From Haloferax sp046557615 (GTDB lineage: Archaea > Halobacteriota > Halobacteria > Halobacteriales > Haloferacaceae), in the NCBI RefSeq assembly GCF_046557615.1, contig NZ_JBKIII010000002.1, positions 558,001-622,000 of the forward strand: a stretch of 64,000 nucleotides of DNA, in the 5' to 3' direction. Position 1 is the stretch's first letter. Every line of letters starts with the position of its first letter. A program made the translations under genes and the position numbers. Below, piece by piece: positions 9,135 to 17,095 of the stretch. The notes beneath the pieces are model-generated. The model saw only the letters and a program-made list of their open reading frames with translations. It had not been told where the DNA came from and did no database searches.

Positions 9135-9344
9135 TACACTGGATAATGACGGTGTGTAAAGGGATAATCACCTTTCACAATTTGTCAGAACGTACTGAAC
9201 CGAAGACAGTACCGAATCTCCATCAAACTCCTTCATTTTGGGGGTAAAGGGCACTTTCTAGGAATTGACCAGAAAAAGAATAATATTTCTGTCATCGATA
9301 TGTCCCCGTTTCTTGGTGGTCAGTAAATGAGACCAATCGAGCAA

Positions 9345-10526
9345 TCAGGAGAGCGCCCACTGGTCGAGTCTGTGTGCCGAGAGGTCGAATACGTCGGCCG
9401 CGGCGACCGAAACCTCGTCGCGCACGTCACTCGGCGCGTAGACGCCGAGTCGCCACTGTGTTCGCTCGGCCGACCGCAACGCGCCGACGAGTTCCGACGT
9501 CTCTTCGAGACGTTGCATGACGCCGTTGACGACGACGCGACTCCGCGACTCTTTGATTCCGGGGCGGGGCGGGACGTCCACGAGTACCGAGCGCGACTCG
9601 ACGCCCGCGATATCTGCAATCTCGCGCTCGGCGGCACGCGTCTCGGCGTGTGTGAGTTCGACCACGTCGGCAGGGACAGCCTCGAGAGGTGCCCAGACGG
9701 CGCGCTTGTAGAGATCTCGGCGCTCGATTCGTTCGCCGAGTTCGGGTACGCGCTCGCGGAGTGCGACGAGCAAGTCGTGGTCGGCCATTCGAGCGAACTC
9801 TTCGATAGGAAGGCCATCTTCGACGAGGCGCTCAGATGCCTGTTCGAGCATCGCCCCGGCGATACGCGAGACGTGATGCCGATAGACGATTGCGTTCATG
9901 AGCGCTCGCGCGAGTAAAAGCGACTCTGCGGTCTGGACGTTCCCCTCGGCGAGGACGAGATTTCCATCTCGATAGCGAAGTTCTCGAATCAGCCGTCCGT
10001 GGTCGATAGTGCCGTAGGGAACGCCGCTGTGGTGGGCGTCGCGGACGAGGTAGTCCATGCGGTCCACGTCGAGTTCCCCCGAGACGAGTTGGCCAAGACC
10101 GGCGTTTCCGTCCACGAGGTCGGCGACGCGTACCGGGTCGAGGCCATGCGATTCGAGGACGTCACCAGCGAGCGAGTCTGCCAGTAGGTCGTGAATCTCG
10201 TCGTGGTCGAGACCGGTTCGTCGGCGAATGAGGTCCTCGGTCTGGTGACCGTAGGGACCGTGACCGATGTCGTGGAGGAGCGCGGCAGCGCGGACGTGTG
10301 CTGCACGGTCACCGTCGATATCGAGATGCGAGAGGGCACGGGACGCGAGATGGTAGACACCCAGACTGTGTTCGAACCGGGTGTGGTTCGCAGAGGGATA
10401 GACGAGGCGCACCGTCGAGAGCTGTTTGATGTGGCGGAGGCGTTGAAACTCCGGGGTGTCCACAAGGTCGGCGGCGACGGGGTCGAGCGAGATGTAGTCG
10501 TGGACGCTATCCTTGACGGCAGTCAT
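9345..10526 (-). CDS. HD-domain phosphohydrolase, copy 2 (dGTPase/YpgQ-like)
   Basis: A 393-residue HD-superfamily protein aligned almost without gaps to the gene at 7410-8633 over its first 270 residues: His53 in RFEHSLGVYHL, His85-Asp86 in AALLHDIGHGPYGH and GELDVDRMDYLVRD. It is expected to be a metal-dependent phosphohydrolase acting on dNTPs or related esters. An upstream extension to 10763 is open, but the start MTAVKDSVHDYIS at 10526 matches MTTIKDSVHDHIE of copy 1 exactly in position, so I use it. The two copies diverge mainly in the C-terminal third. Confidence 0.9.
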   Translation of the reverse strand: MTAVKDSVHDYISLDPVAADLVDTPEFQRLRHIKQLSTVRLVYPSANHTRFEHSLGVYHLASRALSHLDIDGDRAAHVRAAALLHDIGHGPYGHQTEDLIRRRTGLDHDEIHDLLADSLAGDVLESHGLDPVRVADLVDGNAGLGQLVSGELDVDRMDYLVRDAHHSGVPYGTIDHGRLIRELRYRDGNLVLAEGNVQTAESLLLARALMNAIVYRHHVSRIAGAMLEQASERLVEDGLPIEEFARMADHDLLVALRERVPELGERIERRDLYKRAVWAPLEAVPADVVELTHAETRAAEREIADIAGVESRSVLVDVPPRPGIKESRSRVVVNGVMQRLEETSELVGALRSAERTQWRLGVYAPSDVRDEVSVAAADVFDLSAHRLDQWALS

Positions 10527-10617
10527 TGACTCGAATCGAGTGCGGAGCGAGTTATCTGCTTCGAGTGACAGGATGAGTGCCCCCAAATGGTTTCCTCGAA
10601 GCGGCCAGACGGCCTGT

Positions 10618-10889
10618 ATGGGTCTGAAATCGACGCTCGGAAACGCATTTGCGTCGTTGCTCTTCCTCAGCGCGGGGTTCCTTACACTCTGGGGCCTGTG
10701 GCTGATAGTCGAGAGCATCTGGGTCGGTGTGACCGCGTTCCGCGTGATGGCGGTCATGTTCACCTTCGGCCTCGCGCACTGTCAACTGGGTTCACTGGCT
10801 ACTTCATCCGGAAGGCGCTCGCAGGCCAAGTGATGCCGAGTTCGTTCGACCGGTCTATCGCGTATCGCGGTGGGCAAGGCGGCCTGTAA
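10618..10889 (+). pseudogene. Small membrane protein gene, apparently frameshifted
   Basis: The frame from ATG 10618 encodes two hydrophobic helices (MGLKSTLGNAFASLL..., then TAFRVMAVMFTFGLA) and then falls into CQLGSLATSSGRRSQAK with a stop at 10833. The -1 frame from about 10773 reads ALSTGFTGYFIRKALAGQ and continues to a stop at 10889. Joining both at GCG-CAC near 10774-10779 by one missing base gives a smooth 90-residue protein with FGLAALSTGFTGYF in the second helix and a basic C-terminus. I infer a single-base deletion, a sequence error or recoding; which one is open. Function unknown. It diverges from HD copy 2 and precedes cofD. Confidence 0.5.
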
Positions 10890-10947
10890 CACCGGTCCCT
10901 TTTCCCTGTGAGAGAACTTTCAAACCGCTTCTCGTCATAGGCCGAGT

Positions 10948-11940
10948 ATGGTTACGTTTCTCGCCGGGGGCACGGGCACCCCCAAACTCCTCGATGGGGC
11001 CGCGGAGGTGTTCGACCCCGCCGAAACGACCGTCGTCGCCAACACGGGTGACGACGTCGAACTCGGCGGCCACCTCGTCTGTCCCGACGTGGATACGGTT
11101 CTCTTTCACGGCGGCGGCGTCCTCGACACAGAGCGATGGTGGGGCATCGCCGACGACACGACCCAGACGGACGACGAACTCCATCGCCTCGCCGACGCCG
11201 CAGACCTGGAATCCGGGCCTCGATACCTCGCAGAAGACGCCCAAACGACGGGGCGAGAAATCGCCCGCTGGCGTCGATTCTCGGGTATCGCAGAGTTCAT
11301 GGAAATCGGCGACCGCGACCGTGCCGTCCACATCACCCGCACGTCACTTCTCGACGAGGGCCACTCACTCACCGAAGTCACTCAGACGCTCGCCGACGCG
11401 TTCGGCCTCGATATCTCTCTCTTGCCGATGAGTGACGACCCGGTGGCGACGATGATTCACACCGACGAGGGCGTGATGCACTTTCAGGAGTACTGGGTCT
11501 ACCGACGGGCCGAACCGACCGTGAGGGAAGTCGAATTTCGCGGTGCAGAGGACGCACTCATCACGCCCCACGTCCGTGACGCACTCACCGACCCAGTCGT
11601 CATCGGGCCTTCGAATCCAATCACCAGCATCGGCCCGATGCTCGCACTCGATGGATTCGAAGAATTGCTCTACGAGACGCCGGTCGTCGCCGTCTCGCCC
11701 TTTATCGAAGATACCGTATTCTCCGGCCCCGCCGCAGACTTGATGCAAGGCGTCGGCTACGACGCATCGACCGCGGGCGTCGCCGAGGCCTATCCCTTCG
11801 CGGACGCCTTCGTCCTCGACACCGACGACGGAACAGACCTCGACAGACCGGTCGTGAAGACGGACACGAAAATCGACGGCCCGGAAGACGCCGCTCGCGT
11901 CGCACGGGCAGTCGCAGACGCCTTTCAGGAGGTGTCGTGA
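10948..11940 (+). CDS. cofD: 2-phospho-L-lactate transferase (coenzyme F420 biosynthesis)
   Basis: CofD joins the activated lactyl or related phospho-acid moiety to 7,8-didemethyl-8-hydroxy-5-deazariboflavin (Fo), giving F420-0. The 330-residue protein starts with the family's MVTFLAGGTGTPKLLDG, followed by ETTVVANTGDDVE and, later, the SNPITSIGPML segment that lines the active site. F420 is used by haloarchaeal oxidoreductases. It opens an operon of four genes overlapping by 1-4 bases; the strong Shine-Dalgarno AGGAGGTG at its 3' end (11927-11934) serves the next gene. Confidence 0.95.
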   Translation: MVTFLAGGTGTPKLLDGAAEVFDPAETTVVANTGDDVELGGHLVCPDVDTVLFHGGGVLDTERWWGIADDTTQTDDELHRLADAADLESGPRYLAEDAQTTGREIARWRRFSGIAEFMEIGDRDRAVHITRTSLLDEGHSLTEVTQTLADAFGLDISLLPMSDDPVATMIHTDEGVMHFQEYWVYRRAEPTVREVEFRGAEDALITPHVRDALTDPVVIGPSNPITSIGPMLALDGFEELLYETPVVAVSPFIEDTVFSGPAADLMQGVGYDASTAGVAEAYPFADAFVLDTDDGTDLDRPVVKTDTKIDGPEDAARVARAVADAFQEVS

Positions 11941-12716
11941 TGTTCCAGCCACGTGTCGCCATCGCTAGCCTCAGCGGTGAATCCGACGCGGAGTGGGCCA
12001 CTGCGGCAGAATCGTACGTCGGCGCGGCAATCCTCGGCGGCGTCGCGCTCGACGACGCGTCCCAAGAAGCGGCACAGGCACTCGTCGCCCGCGGGCGCTC
12101 GGAGTTTCTCACCGACGACCCATTCGGCTTCATCGACTCGCAACTCGCTGAACTCCGCGACTCAGACCTGTTCGTCGCAGTCAACGTTCGCGCGACGAAT
12201 GCTGACCCGATTCGGAAGGCCGCTGCGGTCTGCGCCGAATACGGCGCTGGCATCGAGATAAACGCCCACTGTCGGCAAGAAGAACTTCGGGAGATTGGCT
12301 GTGGTGAGACACTCCTCCGCGACGAGGAACGACTGTGTGCGTACGTCGAGGCCGCCGCCGAATCGGGAACGCCGGTCGGCGTGAAAGCCCGGGCAGAACT
12401 CGAAGGCATCGAACTCCCGAAACTGGCCTCGAAACTGGCCGACGCCGGGGCGACGTGGCTCCACGTCGATGCGATGGATTCGGAGTCTGTCGTCGCCGAT
12501 ATTGCCGACGCCGAATCTGACCTCTATCTCGTCGCCAACAACGGGGTTCGGGACCGAGAGACCGTCCACGAGTACCTCGACTACGGCGCAGATGCCGTGA
12601 GCGTTGGTCGTCCGAGCGACAACCCGACCGTACTCCGCCGAGTCGAGGCGGCGACGACTGAGTGGTTCGATGCCGATTCCGAGAGAGACAACGACGACCG
12701 GGAGGTGCCAGTCTGA
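11940..12716 (+). CDS. Dihydrouridine-synthase-like TIM-barrel protein
   Basis: A 258-residue TIM barrel distantly like tRNA-dihydrouridine synthase and dihydroorotate dehydrogenase. EINAHCRQEELREIGCG (107-122 region) mirrors the Dus signature with the catalytic-type Cys111, and VANNGVRDRETV plus GADAVSVGRPS near the end look like the FMN-phosphate site. It is shorter than true Dus enzymes and has no C-terminal tRNA-binding helical domain, so a small-molecule substrate seems likelier than tRNA. The start is the ATG at 11940, sharing one base with the cofD stop and placed five bases after AGGAGGTG; a GTG three bases upstream is an alternative. Function unknown. Confidence 0.8.
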   Translation: MFQPRVAIASLSGESDAEWATAAESYVGAAILGGVALDDASQEAAQALVARGRSEFLTDDPFGFIDSQLAELRDSDLFVAVNVRATNADPIRKAAAVCAEYGAGIEINAHCRQEELREIGCGETLLRDEERLCAYVEAAAESGTPVGVKARAELEGIELPKLASKLADAGATWLHVDAMDSESVVADIADAESDLYLVANNGVRDRETVHEYLDYGADAVSVGRPSDNPTVLRRVEAATTEWFDADSERDNDDREVPV

Positions 12717-13570
12717 TGCCTGCTCCGGTCTCGAATCGTGGTTTCGGCCCGGCACGACACGCCGAACTCGCGCTTCTCTTGGAAGTCGCCGGGACGCCAA
12801 AACCGGGAAACGTGGACCGCCGTCACGACTTGTCTGACCTCCACTTCGAACACTTTCTCACCGGAGCGGTCGGTTCTGCCGAGGGTCTTCGACTCGCCGA
12901 AGAAGGCGCTTCAGTCGGCGAGGCGTTCGAAACCGCAGTCGAAGGGATGGGCAAGCAAGGCGGCGGCAACACCCAGTTTGGGTGTCTGCTCTTGCTCGTT
13001 CCGCTGGTCAAAGCCGCGGCCACAGGCGACCTCTCGCCCGGTGGTGGGAGAACAGTCGTGGAGCAAACGACTATCGACGATGCAGTCTCGTTCTACCGCG
13101 CGTTCGAACACGTCGATGTCGCGGTTGGCGACCCACCGGAAGACGCGCACGAATTGGATGTACGCCGAGGGTCGAATGCCGAGTCTGCACTCCGAGAGCG
13201 CGAACTCACGCTGTACGACGTGATGGTACTCAGTGCCGAGCGCGATGCGAACGCTCGCGAGTGGACTGACGGCTTCGCTCGTTCCTTCCGGGCCGCAGCG
13301 TCGATTTTGGACGACGAAGGCCCCGTCACCGACCGTGTCGCGCGTGCGTTCATCGACCTCTTGACCGAAGAACCAGACACGCTCGTCGTCACGAATCACG
13401 GCGAGGAAGTCGCCCGTGACGTGATGACGCGCGCGGCCGAGGTATCGGACCGCGACGATGCCGAAGCACTCGCAGACGAGTTCGTTGCCGAGGGTATCAA
13501 CCCCGGAACGACCGCGGATATCGTCTGTGCGGCCACGTTCATCGCACTGGAGAAGGGGGTTCGACTGTGA
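12716..13570 (+). CDS. CitG-like (triphosphoribosyl-dephospho-CoA synthase family) protein
   Basis: A 284-residue all-helical protein of the CitG/MdcB family, with the signatures GTPKPGNVDRRHD (26-38) and GGGNTQFG (82-89). Bacterial CitG attaches a ribosyl group from ATP to dephospho-CoA for citrate lyase, but no citrate or malonate lyase gene is near and archaeal members have other, undefined roles. From memory, homologues also travel with tetrahydromethanopterin genes in methylotrophs. The ATG at 12716 shares one base with the preceding stop and is preceded by GGAGGTG at 12701-12707, which decides the start. The next gene overlaps its stop by four bases. Confidence 0.85.
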   Translation: MPAPVSNRGFGPARHAELALLLEVAGTPKPGNVDRRHDLSDLHFEHFLTGAVGSAEGLRLAEEGASVGEAFETAVEGMGKQGGGNTQFGCLLLLVPLVKAAATGDLSPGGGRTVVEQTTIDDAVSFYRAFEHVDVAVGDPPEDAHELDVRRGSNAESALRERELTLYDVMVLSAERDANAREWTDGFARSFRAAASILDDEGPVTDRVARAFIDLLTEEPDTLVVTNHGEEVARDVMTRAAEVSDRDDAEALADEFVAEGINPGTTADIVCAATFIALEKGVRL

Positions 13571-14187
13571 CAGGAGAAAACGAGTGGCCCGTCGAACTCC
13601 GCGGCGTCACCGAATCGGTCGTCGCCACACTCGGCCCGAACGACCTGTGGAACATGGCCGCGCTCGGACTCCACGCGCCCGACGACCCCGGCGAGCCGGT
13701 GACGGCGACGACGTGGGGGAACACCCGAACGCGCCGAAACTTTCACCGACAGGGGGGTGGTGTCGTGCAGTTCGTCAATGACCCCCGAACGTTCGTCTCG
13801 GCGGCGATGACCATTCGAGAGGAGGAGAGTCCTGTTCTCGAATCGGCCGACGCGTGGGCAGAAGTCGAAGCCGAGTTAGTCGATTCGGGCGAAGATGGTG
13901 GAACGAAGTGGGAGGCGTGGGAACTCTCGGTCGTCGATTCGGGTATCGAACGAACTCGACCGTTCACCATCAACCGCGGGTTCGGCGCGGTCATCGACGC
14001 GACGGTGGCCGCCTCACGACTCGACGTGCCCGCGTTCGACACTGACGAGTTACTTGCGAGACTCGCGTACTTCGACGAGACAGTCGAAAAGTGTGGAGGG
14101 GCTATCGAGCGTGAGGCGTTCGAGCATATCAGTGAGATAACGGGGTGGAGAGAGCGGGCCGCAGAGAGACGGAACGAATCGTTTTAG
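13567..14187 (+). CDS. DUF447 domain protein
   Basis: A 206-residue protein of the archaeal DUF447 family, whose N-terminal half resembles the split-barrel flavin reductase fold (WNMAALGLHAP, TTWGNTRTRRNF) and whose C-terminal half is helical (AVIDATVAASRLD, then LARLAYFDETVEKCGG). I expect an FMN- or F420-related binding protein, but no reaction is known. A GTG start at 13567 overlaps the CitG-like stop as GTGA. It closes the cofD operon; rps17e starts 24 bases later and may be read through. Confidence 0.85.
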   Translation: MTGENEWPVELRGVTESVVATLGPNDLWNMAALGLHAPDDPGEPVTATTWGNTRTRRNFHRQGGGVVQFVNDPRTFVSAAMTIREEESPVLESADAWAEVEAELVDSGEDGGTKWEAWELSVVDSGIERTRPFTINRGFGAVIDATVAASRLDVPAFDTDELLARLAYFDETVEKCGGAIEREAFEHISEITGWRERAAERRNESF

Positions 14188-14211
14188 TGTGCGTCGAAGG
14201 AAATCACCGAC

Positions 14212-14400
14212 ATGGCAATCAAGCCCAAGTACGTCAAGCAGCTCGGCACCATCCTGCTCGAGCGCTACCCGGAAGCGTTCAACACGGATTTCGACACGAA
14301 CAAAGAAAGCGTCTCGAAGCTCACCACCGTCGAGTCCAAGAGCGTCCGCAACCGCATCGCAGGCTACATCACCCGCAAGAAAGGCGGGCAGGCCGCGTAA
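14212..14400 (+). CDS. rps17e: 30S ribosomal protein S17e
   Basis: A complete 62-residue S17e, the archaeal/eukaryotic small-subunit protein with no bacterial counterpart. It opens MAIKPKYVKQLGTILLERYP and has the conserved core SKSVRNRIAGYITRK at 44-58. Length is the normal archaeal one. It lies outside the main ribosomal operon, directly after the DUF447 gene. Confidence 0.95.
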   Translation: MAIKPKYVKQLGTILLERYPEAFNTDFDTNKESVSKLTTVESKSVRNRIAGYITRKKGGQAA

Positions 14401-14457
14401 TTCGTCGAACAGGATTCTCCGTTCTCTCTATCACATTCCGCACGCCTAGGTACGACT

Positions 14458-15117
14458 ATGCGCGTCTTTGGCCATCGCGGGTGTCCCGCACTCGCCCCCG
14501 AAAATACCCTCGCGGCGTTCGAGGCCGCCGCCGAGGTTCTCCCCTGTCTCGAACTGGACGTTCGGCGCTGTGGAACGGGTGAACTCGTCGTCTTTCACGA
14601 CGAGACACTCTCTCGGTTGACCGGAACAAAAAGACGCGTCGCCGACACGCCGCTCTCGGAGTTGAAGATGCTCACTATCGGCGACTCAAACGAGTCGATT
14701 CCCCTGCTCGAAGACGTCTTCGACGCGATTCCAGATTCGACGTGCGTCAATATCGAACTGAAGCACGCGGGGATGGCATCTGATTTGAAAGCCGTTGTCG
14801 CCGACGCTCCGAACGAGGTTTTGATATCGTCGTTCGAGCGCGACGCGCTTGGCGAGGTGAGAGCCGAATCGCCGCTTCCGATTGCGGTGTTGTTCAGCAA
14901 GTGGTGGAACCAGTCGCTTCGCATGGCGGACGAACTGGACTGTGTTGCGATTCATCCCCACTACGATTTGCTCTCTCGGACGCGCGTCGCGGCGGCCCAC
15001 GACAGGGGATTCGAAATCAATGCGTGGACCGTCCCGAATCGAAGAGTGGTCCGTCGGCTCAGCGAGTGGGGCGTCGATGGGGTCATCGTAGACGACCCGA
15101 AAATTGTGGAGAGTTAG
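14458..15117 (+). CDS. Glycerophosphodiester phosphodiesterase
   Basis: A 219-residue GDPD-family TIM barrel that would release an alcohol from glycerophosphodiesters, giving glycerol phosphate. The active-site signature GHRGCPALAPENTLAAFEAA spans residues 5-24, LELDVRRCGTGELVVFHD carries the metal-binding Glu and Asp and the second catalytic His near residue 47. There is no signal peptide, so it is cytoplasmic. In archaea the natural substrate would be polar-lipid headgroup breakdown products (glycerol-1- or glycerol-3-phosphate type not predictable). It converges with pccX, overlapping its end by four bases. Confidence 0.92.
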   Translation: MRVFGHRGCPALAPENTLAAFEAAAEVLPCLELDVRRCGTGELVVFHDETLSRLTGTKRRVADTPLSELKMLTIGDSNESIPLLEDVFDAIPDSTCVNIELKHAGMASDLKAVVADAPNEVLISSFERDALGEVRAESPLPIAVLFSKWWNQSLRMADELDCVAIHPHYDLLSRTRVAAAHDRGFEINAWTVPNRRVVRRLSEWGVDGVIVDDPKIVES

Positions 15118-15377
15118 AACCGGTCAGTACGTCCAGAGGCGGCCCACGCGTTCGTCGGCGCGCCGTTCGGGACGCGCTGTGCGCATCCGGTGACCGAATC
15201 GAGACGGCCAGCGTACTGCCACTTCTTGTCGTTCCACGTCGGCTCTTTCTCTCCGTTCGCCGCCGCGACGGCGAGTTGGTCGCGGATGTGTGCGCCGACG
15301 GCAGCGACGATGGCGGCCGCTTCTTCGGGGTCCGCGTCGTCGGGAATCGAGAGGTTCTCGACGATGTCGTCGCTCAT
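15114..15377 (-). CDS. pccX: Propionyl-CoA carboxylase small subunit
   Basis: An 87-residue acidic protein directly downstream of pccB, overlapping it as ATGA. Its start MSDDIVENLSIP, the middle EEAAAIVAAVGAHI and the C-terminal Trp/Gly segment WQYAGRLDSVTG resemble the epsilon-type and PccX-type third subunits that stabilise or activate the carboxylase; PccX was shown to be needed for activity in Haloferax mediterranei, as I recall. Together with PccA (2909-4699) and PccB it makes the full enzyme. Assignment rests on position and size more than motif. Confidence 0.8.
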   Translation of the reverse strand: MSDDIVENLSIPDDADPEEAAAIVAAVGAHIRDQLAVAAANGEKEPTWNDKKWQYAGRLDSVTGCAQRVPNGAPTNAWAASGRTDRF

Positions 15378-16918
15378 AACGGGATGTTGCCGTGTTTCTT
15401 GTCGGGTTGCGACTTGCGCTTCGACTTCAACATGCGAAGGTCGGCGATGAGCCGCGAGCGCGTCTCACCCGGTTCGATGACGTCGTCAACGTAGCCACGG
15501 TCGGCGGCAGTGTAGGGGTTGGCGAACTCCTCGCGGTACTCCTCGATGAGTTCGTCACGCCGGGCGTCCGGGTCGTCGGCTTCGGAGAGTTCGTCGCGGT
15601 AGAGGATGTTCACCGCGCCCTGTGGGCCCATGACGGCGATTTCGGCAGTCGGCCACGCGTAGTTCACGTCTGCCCCGAGGTGCTTCGACGCCATCACGTC
15701 GTATGCGCCACCGTAGGCTTTGCGCGTGATGACCGTCATGAGAGGGACGGTCGCCTCGGAGTAGGCGTACAGGAGTTTCGCGCCGTGACGGATGATGCCG
15801 TTGTGTTCTTGGTCGGTTCCGGGGAGGAATCCGGGCACGTCCACGAACGACAGAATCGGGACGTTGAACGAGTCGCAAAAGCGGATGAAGCGTGCGGCCT
15901 TCTCGGAGGATTCGATGTCGAGCGTGCCCGCGTTCACGCGCGGTTGGTTGGCGACGATACCGACCGAGTGTCCATCGAGGCGGCCAAAGCCGACGACGAT
16001 GTTCTTGGCGAAGTCTTCCTGCACCTCGAAGAACGAGTGTTCGTCGAGGACGCCACCGATGACGGTGTTCATGTCGTAGGGCTTGCGCGGTTGGTCGGGA
16101 ACCACATCGGCGAGTTCGTCGGTCACGCGCTCAGGGTCGTCCCACGGCTCGACGCGGGGCGGGTCTTCGACGTTGTTCTGTGGGAGGTACGAGAGCAGGT
16201 GGCGGATGTCGTCGAGTGCCTCCTCTTCGGTGTCGGTTGCGAAGTGCGCAACCCCACTGGTCGAGGTGTGCGTCGTCGCGCCGCCGAGTTCGTCGAAAGT
16301 CACCTCTTCGCCCGTGACCGTCTTGATGACGTCTGGGCCGGTGATGAACATGTGACTCGTGTCGCGGACCATGAACGTGAAGTCCGTCATGGCAGGGGAG
16401 TACACCGCACCGCCTGCACACGGTCCCATGATGGCCGAAATCTGCGGGATAACACCAGACGCTTCGGTGTTGCGGCGGAAGATTTCGCCGAACCCACCGA
16501 GCGACTGGACGCCCTCTTGAATCCGCGCACCGGCGGAGTCGTTCAGGCCGATGACAGGCGCGCCGACTTCCATCGCCTTGTCCATGACTTTGCAAACCTT
16601 CTCGGCGAAGACTTCACCGAGGGAGCCACCGAAGACAGTAAAGTCGTGGGCGAACACGAACACAGTTCTTCCATCGACGGTTCCGTATCCCGTGACGACG
16701 CCGTCGCCGGGGAGTTTCGATTCCTCCATGCCAAACTTGTGATTCCGATGGGTGCGGAATTGGTCGAACTCGTTGAAGGAGTCGTCGTCGAGGAAGTACT
16801 CGATGCGCTCGCGGGCGGTCATCTTGCCCTTGTCGTGCTGGGAGGCGATTCGCTCTTCGCCGCCGCCCTTTTGGGCTTCCTCGCGCTTCTCCCGGAGTTC
16901 GTCAATCCGGTCATCCAT
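15374..16918 (-). CDS. pccB: Propionyl-CoA carboxylase, carboxyltransferase subunit
   Basis: A 514-residue carboxyltransferase that moves CO2 from carboxybiotin on PccA to propionyl-CoA (acetyl-CoA possibly too). It has the tandem crotonase-like halves of the family: GYGTVDGRTVFVFAHDFTVF in the N-terminal half with GLNDSAGARIQEGV and GPCAGGAVYSPA, and FVDVPGFLPGTDQEH and KAYGGAYDVM in the C-terminal half, where the two oxyanion glycine loops lie. I place the start at the ATG at 16918 (MDDRIDELREKRE); a GTG two codons upstream is also open. pccX overlaps its stop. Confidence 0.95.
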   Translation of the reverse strand: MDDRIDELREKREEAQKGGGEERIASQHDKGKMTARERIEYFLDDDSFNEFDQFRTHRNHKFGMEESKLPGDGVVTGYGTVDGRTVFVFAHDFTVFGGSLGEVFAEKVCKVMDKAMEVGAPVIGLNDSAGARIQEGVQSLGGFGEIFRRNTEASGVIPQISAIMGPCAGGAVYSPAMTDFTFMVRDTSHMFITGPDVIKTVTGEEVTFDELGGATTHTSTSGVAHFATDTEEEALDDIRHLLSYLPQNNVEDPPRVEPWDDPERVTDELADVVPDQPRKPYDMNTVIGGVLDEHSFFEVQEDFAKNIVVGFGRLDGHSVGIVANQPRVNAGTLDIESSEKAARFIRFCDSFNVPILSFVDVPGFLPGTDQEHNGIIRHGAKLLYAYSEATVPLMTVITRKAYGGAYDVMASKHLGADVNYAWPTAEIAVMGPQGAVNILYRDELSEADDPDARRDELIEEYREEFANPYTAADRGYVDDVIEPGETRSRLIADLRMLKSKRKSQPDKKHGNIPL

Positions 16919-17095
16919 GGTCACAACAGACCACCTTCACTCATTGGAACATCGGTGCGCAGTCCGGGAACAAAGGAGTTCCGCAATCTCGCAACCCTGG
17001 TTTCGACATTCGACGTAAATCATGTCGAATAATCGTGGGTCATGGGCTCGATAGCGACGCCTCTCTGCGAGGGAAAAACAAGAGAATTTCCGCCG

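Noticed and set aside
9135..9344. A possible short gene in the AT-rich gap between DUF5518 and HD copy 2
   Set aside because: No frame of acceptable composition; it looks like promoter and terminator sequence.
15392..17032. A 546-codon plus-strand frame opposite pccB
   Set aside because: Antisense to a clear carboxyltransferase gene; no motif.
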